From assembly GCA_963682025.1 (NCBI GenBank), contig OY821519.1:145142394-145206393 (forward strand): a stretch of 64,000 nucleotides of DNA, read 5' to 3'. Every line of letters starts with the position of its first letter. The first letter of the stretch is position 1. A program made the position numbers and the translations under genes. This DNA comes from Cordilura impudica (Eukaryota; Arthropoda; Insecta; Diptera; Scathophagidae). This document shows positions 36,259 through 46,620 of this stretch, piece after piece. The notes below the pieces were generated by a model, which had not been told where the DNA came from, searched no databases, and was given only the letters and a program-made list of their open reading frames with translations.

Positions 36259-37520
36259 TTATTTATTTATTTGCATTCCTGTACAACAAGAATAAATCTT
36301 ATAATTACAGTACAGGAATAATTATGCTAGGGCATTGAAAAATTGTTAGTATTAATTTGGCTTTATAAAATACATACATATTTAATTACAAAAATACAGA
36401 AAATATTTAAGAAAAAATGTTAAAGAATAACCAAGCCAACAATAGAAGAATACACAAAAAAATTATAAGAAAATTTAATTAATTAATAAAATTGTTATGA
36501 AAAATATTCAAAAAAGATTTTTTTTTAATTTGAAGCGTTGCTGTTAAGTTGCTGAGATTGTGGAACCATATCCCATAAATTTAACGTGCAGATTCCAAAA
36601 TTTCTTCCCCATTTTTAGAAATAAAATTTTTTGAAGATTGTTCTGAATTGTTCTAGGATTGTTCTATAATGATCTAAAACGATGAGTTTCTAAAATATAA
36701 TTTGTACCGGTAAATCGCAAAAAACAAATTTTAAACTTTGCCCCCACCTTTGAAAAAAAATATTCTTTCGTACAAGGTATCCTGATTGGCACCCTAAAAT
36801 CGCTCTGAAACTTGGACATGTAGAGAGGATGTAAAATTAAGGGACCCGTATATTTGGAGTTGATTAAAATAGTGCTGAGGGTGCCATTCAGGATACCTTG
36901 TACGAAAGAAATTTTGGAATCTGTACGTTAACTTTCGTGTTGCATAAAAATATTGATATCGTTGATATCGCAGAAAAAATGTTTTTCGTTCTCATTTGCG
37001 TGCGTTACGGTTTGCGGCATACATATCTATTTTGGAACAATGTTTAGAACAACTAGAACAACTTAGAACAACAGCCAAATTTTATTTTCCAAAAGTGGGG
37101 GGCAAAGCTTAAAATTCGTTTTTTTTCGATTAACCGGCACAAATTACATTTTAGAAACTCATCGTTTTGGAACATTGTAGAACAATCCTAGAACAATCTT
37201 CAAAAAATTGTATTTCCAAAAATGGGGGTTAGCCCACTTCTAAAAACATATTTAATTATGCTATCATATAAAACATTAAGGTTGCCTTTACTAAATGAAT
37301 CATAACTTGCAAAAAGTTCACACCCGTATAAAATGCCTGTAATTAAATACGTTTTGACTAAAAGTATTCTTATATTTAAGGGAGTGAAAGACTGAGTGTG
37401 CCATAGAATTCTGAGCTTCATGTTAGTTTGAACAACAGTCGTATTTATGTGGTTCGACCAAGTTCGAGTGTTATTAAAAGTTACTCCAATATTTTTGAAA
37501 AATTCTTCATATTGGTGCAT
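36259..37520 (-). pseudogene. CR1-like LINE 3' part (ORF2 C-terminus and UTR), split by palindromic insertion
   Basis: Closest relative in the window of the LINE at 1-3440. The coding part at 37520-37230 reads NIGVTFNNTRTWSNHINTT, RILWHTQSFTPLNIRILLV and LNVLYDSIIKYVF. Here an Asn codon stands where the first copy has a TAG. The frame resumes near 36590-36480 with WDMVPQSQQLNSNASN and continues into the UTR, which lacks a Helitron and gives the empty site. About 250 bp of ORF2 between these parts is missing and a palindromic element occupies the gap. Confidence 0.85.
36577..37229. mobile_element. Foldback element with nested hairpin
   Basis: Three pairs of inverted repeats. Outer arms 36605-36765 and 37070-37228 share GAAGATTGTTCT, CTAGGATTGTTCTA and CGATGAGTTTCTAAAAT. 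An inner pair, 36769-36800 and 36877-36908, forms a 32-bp hairpin with one mismatch around TCTTTCGTACAAGGTATCCT. A third pair, 36577-36605 and 36909-36937, shares GAAATTTTGGAATCTG and joins the inner hairpin to host LINE sequence. Ends near CCCCATTTTT; no clean duplication seen. Confidence 0.65.
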
Positions 37521-37549
37521 ATAATAGTATGTAATCTGATATTATAACA

Positions 37550-38447
37550 TTTTACTTAGCAGCTTGTAAATAGGGTTTTTGAATTGGCGCAAGTATTTAT
37601 ATCGTATTTTATATTTGATTTAATGAGAATTGCTGAATACTAAATCATAATCTTTTAAAATAGGTTCTCTTTGTAAAATGGGTTTCAGATATTAAAAATA
37701 TGTCAATATAATTTGCTTTCAAAGAAATTTATACTTGGTTAGTATGATTAGGAGACCGTTTGCGTTCCATATAGTTCAAGAGATAATGCATCATATTTTC
37801 TGGTTTTTCTAAACGAGAAGTGTGACTGATATCAGATTTGCTGACTACTTATGAATAAGAAACATTACATTTGTGGTTATTTGTATCATCATTGGAAAAA
37901 CCATTTAAATGAGGATAATCATTAGAATTTATAACAAAATTGTTCCTATATCCATAGTGAAAACCCTTTTTCTGTTAGGTTATTTTGAAAGTATTTAGGT
38001 CCTGGTTAGCTTTACAACTTTTTATATAAGCAGTGTGGTTGGACACACAATGAATACATCGAGGCGGGGATTTTCCAAGGACTTTGTACTGTGACCAGTT
38101 GTATGATCCATGCTGCCACACTATACGCATCTGATGGGCCTTTTGAAAGAGGCATTTGTGTGCCCGAACAGCTGATAGCGATGACATAGCACCAGTGAAG
38201 GTTCCACCTTCACTAATGCCCTATTTATGTGTTTTATGTTATAAACATCTTTATTATTATTTCTAGGATCTAAATCAATGAAGAACATACAAAGTGGCTT
38301 TTAACATTTCTACAGATCTGACATCGTGTCTTAATTATAAGAGTTCAGTCCTAATGTCCTCAGTTGGAGTAGAATGGTGAAGATATTTCATAACTAAAAG
38401 ACAGTTCTTGCTTCAGTTGGTATGTGTGCAAAATATCACTTTCACTG
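37550..38447 (-). pseudogene. Jockey-type LINE: ORF1 zinc-knuckle region and ORF2 endonuclease start
   Basis: The minus strand from 38250 shows a decayed knuckle array: CHRYQLFGHTNASF (first knuckle with Cys to Tyr and Phe changes), CV*CGSMDHTTGH (second) and PPRCIHCVSNHTAYIKSC (third, CX2CX4HX4-5C intact). Downstream, from about 37800, the ORF2 opening reads YMERKRSPNHTNQV, KANYIDIFLISETHFTKRTY, the same domain start as the Jockey copy at 22.2 kb. It stops near 37550 where CR1-like LINE sequence begins. It is part of one element with 39243-39520. Confidence 0.75.
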
Positions 38448-38451
38448 TTAA

Positions 38452-39240
38452 TTATACCCTATACCACTATGTGGTTTGGGTATAATGACTTTGTGCTGCT
38501 GTTTGTAACAACCAAAAATATTTGACCTAGACCCATCTTTAATTATACCGATCGAATCAGAATCACTTTCTGAGTTGATTTAACAATGTCCGTCCGTCCG
38601 TCCGTCCGTCCGTCCGTCTGTGTGTCCATGTAAAGCTTGTAATCAAACTGCAGGTCGCAAATATGAATATATTTTGATGAAATTTGGTATATAAGCTTTT
38701 ATCGGCCATGGGATGAACGCTATTGAAATTAGTGAGAATCGGTCCATGTTCAGACCTAGCCCCCATACAAATTACCCATATGAAATGGACATAAATTGCC
38801 ATAAGATCCAAATTGTCATATAGATCTTACTCAAATTGGGTTTGTATGCGTTCATTACATCCACTAATGAGTAGTCCAAAAATGATCCCTTTGACCCCAT
38901 ATAGAGCTGCTTCCCGATCTTCACTTAAATCTATTAAAAAACAAAAATATTGCACTGATTCTTCTCAAATTTTGTTTGTACATATTTTTGCAAAATACAA
39001 AAGACTTTACCAAACATGATCAGGATCGGTCCATTTTTGGACCTAGTCCCTTTATAGATATAGCATCCGATATGAACTTTTTCATATCTGCGGCCAAAAA
39101 AATTAATAAAAATCCCACTCAAATTTGGTTTTTGCTTATTTTCTATGTCCAGTTAGTTGGGCCTAAGAGATAGGGTTTCTAAACGCATGGTATAGGGTAT
39201 CGTATAGTCGGTCTAGACCGACTATAATTTTCTTACTTGT
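38452..39240 (+). mobile_element. mini-me/DINE-like element (family A), young copy
   Basis: Nearly identical to the 20.5-kb copy, including TTTTATCGGCCATGGGATGA and the CAGATTCTTCTCAAATTTTG-style interior. Its (GTCC)n tract is shorter (38589-38615). The 3' palindrome TAGTCGGTCTAGACCGACTA is perfect, then AATTTTCTTACTTG. It is inserted in a Jockey-type ORF1. Confidence 0.85.
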
Positions 39241-39242
39241 TT

Positions 39243-39520
39243 TTTTATCATTTCATTAATACTAAGTACATTAGGTATGTAAATTGGTGGTGGTTTTGGT
39301 GTAATTTCATTGATTAGTTCAGTTTCAGCTTCACTATCAAGAGCAGCAAATTTGTTGGTAGATGATGTGCTATGAAGATCAGATAAATGTCTTCTTTTTT
39401 ATGGGTAGAGTTTTAGTGATTCTGTCTGTTATCACTTAGTTGGTACACTTTGCCAAATTAAATCAGCATCGTTACTACTGACCTCATTTAAATTTACATT
39501 ATCAGTATCCATGCTGATAA
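39243..39520 (-). pseudogene. Jockey-type ORF1 N-terminal part
   Basis: The minus strand reads SSNDADLIWQSVPTK, NKFAALDSEAETELIN, EITPKPPPIYIPNVLSINEM, then the family A element. The KPPPI.IP.V block corresponds to KPPPIIIPDV in the Jockey ORF1 at 23.1 kb. A frame change lies between the two pieces near 39400. The remainder of the ORF continues on the other side of the inserted element. Confidence 0.75.
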
Positions 39521-41014
39521 TGAAGCACTATTGTTGTAAACATTGGTATTTACACTGAGTGCTTTAATGCACAATATTTGTTATTGTGGGATTAACAATT
39601 AATCCCTTTGTTTGTCTGTTAATCTTTTTGTTTGTTTTTAGATTTTTAGAATTTTTTTTTTTTTTTTAGTAGAAAAAGAATTTTATCGTAAACACGTGTT
39701 TGTGCTTTCGCTGTCAAACCAAAACTGACTTAAGAAATGATTTAAATAATCTTCACAAATGGTTTAATAATCTTTAGTTAAATTTTTCACAATGTTTCTT
39801 TTTCCAAATCTCGGAATCTAATAGCTACACGTCTTTAATTGAGAGATTATAATTTAACAACGTTTTACTCAGTAACTGTTCCTGGAGAGAGTCTAAAATA
39901 TGTACAAATTATATATCGCCAAAAGTTTATTGTCCCCTAGCCTTTATTTATAAAGAATATTTTATACATCTTATGTTAGATCAAAATCATAGTATGTTCC
40001 CAGGATGGAAATCATATCTCTCATATTAAGCGACTTAAGTGTGTATTTCTAAACTACGCTGGATCCTTCTAGAAGGTAAGACCTTAGTATATAGGCCTAG
40101 ATGTTAAAGTTAATTATATATATTTCATTTATTTACTTGCGATATTAATTGATATTTTCCTATATTCTCCTAGAATCCTTCGTCCTATTATTATAATAGT
40201 TACGCTTATCACTAACTCACTGCTCTGCTGGTATACTGAATATGTAATGCTAAACGCATGTATATATGACAGATTATCACACATACGAGTGCGCATTAAT
40301 TTTGGCGGGGAAATCAAAATGTAAATCTTGACATCGTTGAGCAAAATGGTTGAAATTCTATCCCAATTTTAAAATATTTGCGGGGAATATAAAAATTCCA
40401 AACTAAGGAACTTTTTTTTTTGTATGACCATTAATAATATGAACTGAAAATAACTTTTACTTAAATATTTTAACCATGCAAATTACTTATTTTTTCATTT
40501 GAATCATATTTCCATATTGTATAAATAAGAATAATGGAATCAGTTCTGAATTTTTATTGACATTACATCTCTTAAAGTTCAACGTTTCGATCTACAACTC
40601 TTAAATGAATTATGTTTGTTCTTTTCTAGTACCTACATATCTAAATTTTAAAAGAAACAATCATTGAAAGCTGCAATTTATGTACTTTTTTGAAAATAAT
40701 GAAAATTACGCGTTGCTCAAAAATTGAGTTTATAATTATGATTCGAAGTAAAGTGCCACCTCGAAACTCTGCAAACTGAAATATAATAAAATACAAGTTA
40801 GACTTGGTTTATGACAATTTTCCACATCTACTACAAATTTAAAAACTTAAATTCTTTATTTTATGGTGATAAACTTTCCCCTACAATTGCGTTTAGTTTC
40901 TGTGTTTTTGTCCAGCACAGTTTTACTTTCTAACAACTATAAAATCGAAACTATGTTCAGCATTTTTTGTTGTTTTTTTTTTTTTTTGTTTGGTTCGTGT
41001 ATAGTTCATTTTTA
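39521..41014. other. Intergenic, no recognised gene
   Basis: A T17 run near 39651-39667 may be a LINE-related homopolymer. No coding similarity was found in the remainder. Confidence 0.4.
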
Positions 41015-41526
41015 TACCCTATATAATTCTGTAGATATAATTAGTTTGTACTGATGCGTTAACTATTATATCCATGTAAACATTTTATTGAATCTACGCC
41101 TCTAGCAATTTGTCGATCGCTATAGAAATTGGACTCAATCGGTGTATATTTATACCCAGCCCCAAAACCAAATGTCTCTCAAATTGATGGAAGATATGGA
41201 CCATTTAATGTATCTTGACCGAATTTGTCTTATACGATTTTGTTAGACCAACAAAACATCATTCCAAAAATAAAGCAGCCTCTCAATATTCACTAAAAGT
41301 TTAACTTCAGATTTACAACTATAAATAAGTATGTTACTAAAATTTGGTTTGTATAAGTATTTGAAGGAAATTCTTCATATAGTATTCACATCCGATTTGA
41401 ACTTTAACATATTTTCAAAGAAATATTTATTGCTTTAATTTAATTTATTGATTGAAACTACGACCCTTTACCTGAACTTATGACAGGGAGTATTATATAG
41501 TCGGCCTAGACTTTCTCATTTGTTTT
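41015..41526 (+). mobile_element. Degenerate DINE-like element (family A relative)
   Basis: Starts TATACCCTATATAATTCTG and ends ATATAGTCGGCCTAGACTTT then CTCATTTG, weak versions of the family A ends. The interior has GTCGATCGCTATAGAAATTG and phrases seen in other copies, but no (GTCC)n tract. Confidence 0.5.
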
Positions 41527-43025
41527 TGACCTTAACTATGACAAAGTTTTCAACAAACTACAAATAAAGCAGAATGTTGTGTAAAATAAATGTCTGCTCT
41601 GGACAATTGTTTTTTAAATAAAAAGTTTTTGGTAAAATAAAAAATAATATGAAAATGAAAAATAATTTGCATAATTTTAATACAACAAAGTATAATATAA
41701 TTCGAATACTTTGTTTCCCACTTTTTATGCGTTCTTTCTGCACAGAAAAGCGTTCAACAGCGGAATTTGTTATTGATATGTGAAAAAAAAAAGGAAGTTA
41801 TTGGTTAAGAAATATGGGAAATTTGAAATAAAACATTAGGGAATTTCGGGAGTTTGCTTTTTAGTTTGTTGGAGTTAATATTTGTTTGCACTACAAAGTG
41901 AACAACTCTCGGTCAAACTGATATAACATCCACTGTAGACAATAAATTCTTTTGATGTTGTTCAATTCTGTACTTACAAATCTAGCCAAGAGTGTTCTCT
42001 CCATTGATATACTTTCCTATGTATAAAGAATTGCTATGTAAGCATTTAAGTACTAGAAATTTAGATCTTATACTATACGTTTAGAGACCGTGTCTCTTAT
42101 GCCTAACTATTTGGGTAGAGAAAATAAGCACAAAGCAAATTTGAGTCGCATTGTTATTAATTTTGTTGCCTTTAAATACGAATAAGTTCATATCGGATGC
42201 TATATTTATATGGGGACTAGGTCGCAAAATGGACCGATCCTAACCATATTTGGTAAGGTCACTTATTTTTTGCAAAAACATATACAAACCAAATTTGAGA
42301 AAAATCTGTGCAACATTTATGTTTTTTGATAGATTTAAATGAATATCGGGAATCAACTTCATATGGGGGCTTTGACTAAGAATTGTTCTATAGTGTTTAT
42401 TTTCGGACTACTGACGAAGGGAGTAATAAACATACACAAACCCAATTTGATCGAAATCTATATGATAATTTAGAATTTATGACAATTTAAGTCAATTTAA
42501 TAGCGGTCAATAGCGTTCATGCTATGACTAATAGAAGTTTATATACCAAATTTCATCGAAATTTTATATTTTCGACCTGTAATTTGATTACAATGTTTAC
42601 ATGGACTCACACACAGACAGACGGACGGACGGACAGAAAGTGATTCTGAGTCGATCGAAGTAATAAAAGATGGGTGTAGGTCAAATATTTTTGGTAGCTA
42701 CAAACATCAGCATAAATTCGTTATACCCTATACTACTATGTGGGCCGATATACAATAACCCCCAAATGAAATAACCCCTAAACTAAAAATGAAATAAGCC
42801 CCAATGAAATAACGCCCAAAAAAATGAAATAAGACCCAAGAGAAAAATGAAATAAAACCCAAATATAATGCGACAATCCCCAAAGAAGAAATGAGATAAG
42901 ACCCAAAATTCGGGCTTTTTTCATAATAAAATTACCCCCAAAGAGCATGATAAAATAACACCCAATGAAATAAACCCCCCAAAAAACGAAATAAGCCCCA
43001 AATCAATTTAAGTTACTAATAAATT

Positions 43026-43493
43026 GCCGCTATGAAATTAGGCCCCATGAAATTTGGCCCCAAAGCAAAAAATGAAAAATGGCCCCAAAAAAGTTCGAAA
43101 AAAATTGGGGTGTTTTTTCATTTTTTTTTTTTTTTGGGGCTAATTATCATTTTAAAAAATGAAAAAGCTACCCAAAATGAGAATGCATATACCAGAGGAT
43201 GTAAACCCTAAGCGCCGCCGTAGGCCGCCTGCGCAGAAAGACTTTATTCAGCAGAAGGGCTTTATGTCGCGTTTCACCTTCCGCATATACCAGAGGATGT
43301 AATCCCTAATCCTAATATTGTGTTGTTGCCATGCAAGCACAAACTTAATTTTGGGGCCAATTTTGATTTGGTTGGGGTCATTTTTCATAATTTTTGGGGT
43401 TAATTTTCTTTATGAATTTTTGGCCCAAAAGATGGGGCTAAACTTCATTTTTGGTTTGGGGTCATTTTCCCTGGGGCCTAATTTCATAGCGCC
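43026..43493. mobile_element. Nested non-autonomous Mutator-like element, 468 bp, 9-bp TSD
   Basis: Flanked by TAATAAATT at 43017-43025 and 43494-43502. Ends GCCGCTATGAAATTAGGCCC and, reverse complemented, GGCGCTATGAAATTAGGCCC. The first six bases and GAAAT.A pattern match the host transposon's right end. Arms repeat GGCCCCAAA and ATGAAA words. The centre holds a GC-rich module at 43195-43285 and a plus-strand scrap reading PNPNIVLLPCKH, which resembles the middle of a RING finger. Confidence 0.85.
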
Positions 43494-43559
43494 TAATAAA
43501 TTATTTAAATTGTTATTTATTGAATACAAGCTTCACGTGTCCGAATATATAAAAACAAA

Positions 43560-45600
43560 TTACAAGAAAACTTGAAAACGGCAAAGTGGACATTCGAACT
43601 TTTCATGTTATTTTGCAATTGCATTTGCCTGCAGCTTCAGAACGCATTCACTGCAGATTTTCATGTGCTTGCAAGGTAGCAGAAGTATGTTTGGCTCTTG
43701 TGCAGTACAAACAACGCATAGTTTCACTTCTAAATTAGCCCTTTGTTCTGGTGTTTCTACTTCTTCCTCTTCACACGATTCTTCCAAATAAGTGATGTTT
43801 TCAAACAAATCAACTTCTGGATCCATGTCTGTGCAAATGTGATTTTTGGGAAAAACCATGCGATTTAAAATGCTGATGCAGTAAGTTTACCCTTCTGCAA
43901 CTAAATACTAGCTTTTTCAATGTTCGCAGCTTTGTCAATTGACGACTTCTTTCGTTTAGCTTTTCCAAAAGTACCACCACTGTTGACTGGCAGCTCAAAG
44001 TCCCGACTTTTAGTGAACTCTTCATTTTTAAGAAGCTGTACAAATTTAAAAAAATTTCCATGTTTCGGAATTATCCTCCCTAAAACTCCGTTATAAGCTT
44101 CTAAAGCGGAGGTGATCCGAATAGTTTTATTGGAAACGGATATTCCATTTGGGCCAACCTGTAAAGTTTAATTTTAAAAATTTTAGCTTTGGAGATATTT
44201 ATATACATTTAAATTTTTGTAGCCACTGTCTTTCAAAGTACTCTAGAAATGATGCAAATTTAAAGTGGTGGTCCAATTTTTCGATTTCACATTTTACACT
44301 TCTGAAAGAGCTGTAGATTTGTTGTGGAGGCAATAGGGGAAGCGATAACAGCTTATGGTAATGCAGCGATGCCATCTTATTTTCTCTTAATAATGACGCT
44401 AGTCCCGTACATTTTGTTGTAATTGCCTGACAAAAATGGAACCAGCAACCAAACAGTTGTGAACTTGGAAACTCACTTGTAATGGCCTTTCGAAGACCTA
44501 TTTCATAATACTTTATAAATACTGCGCCGTCCAAATTTAAAATATTTGAATTTAAATAGTTGAATAAGTGGACGTAACATTTCGTTGATTTCTTGCTCAT
44601 TAGTACGAATATAAACGGGAAAATCTGTGTGAATAAATTTTTTAGTAGTGTAGGTTACATAGCTAAATATTATTCGCACAAAACAAAGGTACACAAAAAA
44701 ATTAATTATGAAAGTTTTGGGAAAATTAGGTACCAAAGAAATCGCGCGCGTGCTTTTTTTTATACCAAAATATCGCAAAAAAATTGTGTGCCAAGTTTTC
44801 CAAAATCGAATTCGATATCACAAATACATACTCTATCCAAATATTTAACATTGATCAGTAGCAATTGTTGGTAACATCCAATTGGTACAACGGCGAAAGT
44901 ACCATCAATTAATATTTTCCTCTTCGAAGTAACTGGAATATTCTCCTTAATAAATTGGACGCATTTATCCGACGCAAATACGCAATATACGAAATCCTTC
45001 TGCTCGTGGCATACCTTAAAGAATGGAGTTTGATGTTGATCTTGTCGGCATAAGCCGAAATTTTTGAAGACTGATTCCTTATTGAACGCTCTCTGGGGGT
45101 CGGCTGGCGTCTTCGGAGATGTTTGGAAAACAGTGCTTGCCAAGTATTGTAAGCCTCGTTGAATTTTTGGGAAACTAATGTTTTTTGTAGCTTCTTGAGA
45201 ACTAAATAATAACAATATTATTTTTACCATTTATTTGGATTTGGAATCCTAAAGAGTTGACTTACCCGTTGCAGACACTTCTGAATGATTCTCTTAACCG
45301 ACTTAATGTGTTCAATTCTCCTAAAGAACTACCACTTTCCAAACATTTCGTTTTAATCTTATTGAGGGCTTTTAAATCCTCGTATAGTTCTTTTTGGTAA
45401 TCGTGGCCGTGTTCCGTAAAGTTTTCACATTTCAAGCATTCCTCATTCATTAAATAAACTCGTGATTTACAATTTTCATTATAGCATTCAAAAAACACTT
45501 TATTCTTGTAAATGGACTTTTTAGCGTACAATTACCTTTCGCTCAAAGAATACAACAATTTACTGTTTCTTCTTTTCCCACTTATAATTTCGAACTCCAT
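43560..45600 (-). pseudogene. Mutator-like transposase with FLYWCH-type and RING fingers (broken)
   Basis: DDE transposase gene of the surrounding element, about 560 residues in five exons. Introns seen: 45202-45265 (GTAAGT...TTTAG), 44625-44831 (GTATGT...CACAG), 43829-43890 (GTAAAC...CACAG) and one near 44165-44205 whose frame is off by one. Exon 1 starts MEFEIISGKRRNSKLLYS and holds a FLYWCH-like finger (FFECYNENCKSRVYL, then HGHDY). Exon 2 holds ILIDGTFAVVPIGCYQQ with the first catalytic Asp. Exon 3 holds LFGCWFHFCQAI, preceded by FIKYYEIGLRKAI where DYE is usual, so the second Asp looks lost. Exon 4 holds ITSALEAYNGVLGRIIPKHG, typical of this transposase family. Exon 5 is a C3HC4 RING: CVVC, LLPCKHMKICSEC, CPLCR. 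Stops: TAA 45532, TAG 43901, TAA 43608. Confidence 0.85.
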
Positions 45601-46104
45601 GCGCCTTAGACAAAATTCCAACGAGAACTTAGAATGACAATACTAATTTCTTCTTTTACTACTTCCCTGAATAGTTTCATTTAATCCTAACTGTATTAAT
45701 TGCGGTTTTGATTGAAGAAAATTTACAAAAATTGATTTTTTAATAAAACGAAATGACGCCCAAATAAAACAAAATAATCACCAAAAGCAAAAAAAAAAAG
45801 GAAATATTCCCCAAACAAAATTTCTTTGTGGGTTATTTCATTTGGGGATTATTTCATAATGAAATTCTGCCCAAAAGTGGGAATGAAATAACACCCAAAA
45901 AATATGAAATAATCCCCAAATGATTTTTTGTAGTTTTTTTGGGCGTTATTTCATTTTCTTGTTTGGGGGTTATTTCATTTGGGGGTTATTTCGGAGCGCC
46001 ACTATGTGGTATATAATGTTTAAATCGATATTAATTTAGAGTCCCAAATGTACACATTTATGATCGCGGATAGAGAACTCGCAGTTTTTGAGTCCTATTA
46101 TTTG

Positions 46105-46620
46105 GTTTGTCCTCCTTTTGCTTTTTTAATTGCCTTCTTTCCTTTGTACTAGATTCATCATCATTTCCTAGTCAATTTTTCCCAAGGCGGGTCTCTCTGA
46201 CAAAAAATCTTTCGTTAATAAATGGACCAAAAGTGTTCTATCGGATTCAAGTCTGGCGACTACGGAGGCCAATTCAAAATCTTGACCCCATTTTCTTCAA
46301 ACAAAGATTAGTTATTCTCGCGGTATGCTTGGGATCGTTGTCTTGCATAAAGATGTCATCGTATCCTAGGTTTTGCATGTAAGAGTCCTCAAGGATAGTT
46401 ATGTAGTCCTTGACTAACTTTTTGCCTCTAATTTGGTGGAGTACACCAAGATGGTTTCCGCAGAAACCCCCCCCCCCCTATAAACTCTGCCGTCCGGCAA
46501 ATATTTCTTTCTTTTGCTGCAACTCTTTTATCCACCCATGTCCACTGCCGTCCGTCTGACCCGATTCTACTTATTATGGCTCATCTGGCCATCTCGAATG
46601 CATGCAATCTTCAGAAGAGG
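46105..46620 (-). pseudogene. Tc1-like transposase fragment
   Basis: The minus strand reads RIGSDGRQWTWVDKRVAAKE (region after the first Asp), then GNHLGVLHQIRGKKLV, DDIFMQDNDPKHTARI (second catalytic Asp in QDNDPKHTA), and after a frame change SPDLNPIEHFW (third acidic residue). This is the C-terminal half of a DD34E-type Tc1 transposase. A C10 run near 46470 sits between the two parts. No TIRs are visible at the ends, so the copy is truncated. Confidence 0.85.

Larger units (their letters stand above)
42744..46000 (-). mobile_element. Mutator-like (Phantom-type?) transposon, 3257 bp, 9-bp TSD
   Basis: Flanked by ACTATGTGG at 42735-42743 and 46001-46009. The right end, reverse complemented, starts GGCGCTCCGAAATAACCCCC and the left end starts GCCGATATACAATAACCCCC, then both read AAATGAAATAACCCC. 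The arms (42744-43016 and 45745-46000) are dense repeats of CCCCAAA and ATGAAATAA words in both orientations. Between them lies one minus-strand multi-exon transposase gene. A 468-bp relative is nested near the left arm. A 9-bp duplication with long TIRs and a MULE domain define the Mutator superfamily. Confidence 0.9.
42060..46018 (-). mobile_element. mini-me/DINE-like element (family A) in reverse, split by a Mutator-like element
   Basis: Reverse-oriented family A copy: TCATATCGGATGCTATATTT, a (GGAC)n tract at 42618-42637 (complement of GTCC), then the 5' stem ending TATACCCTATACTACTATGTGG at 42743. The remaining few bases of the stem resume at 46010 after the inserted transposon. Its 3' terminal palindrome is eroded near 42060-42115. 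Confidence 0.75.

Noticed and set aside
42744..43016. CCCCAAA words considered as telomeric repeat
   Set aside because: Words alternate in orientation, spacing is irregular and the block ends in a transposon TIR with a 9-bp duplication.
43318..43575. Open frame of 85 codons on the plus strand
   Set aside because: It runs through the low-complexity arm of the nested Mutator-like element and across its target duplication.
44593..44874. Plus-strand frame of 93 codons
   Set aside because: It is antisense to the transposase exon junction and intron 2.
46540..46620. GTCCGTCTGACC near the Tc1 fragment considered as another (GTCY)n element
   Set aside because: It reads as part of the Tc1 transposase (GSDGRQWTW on the minus strand).
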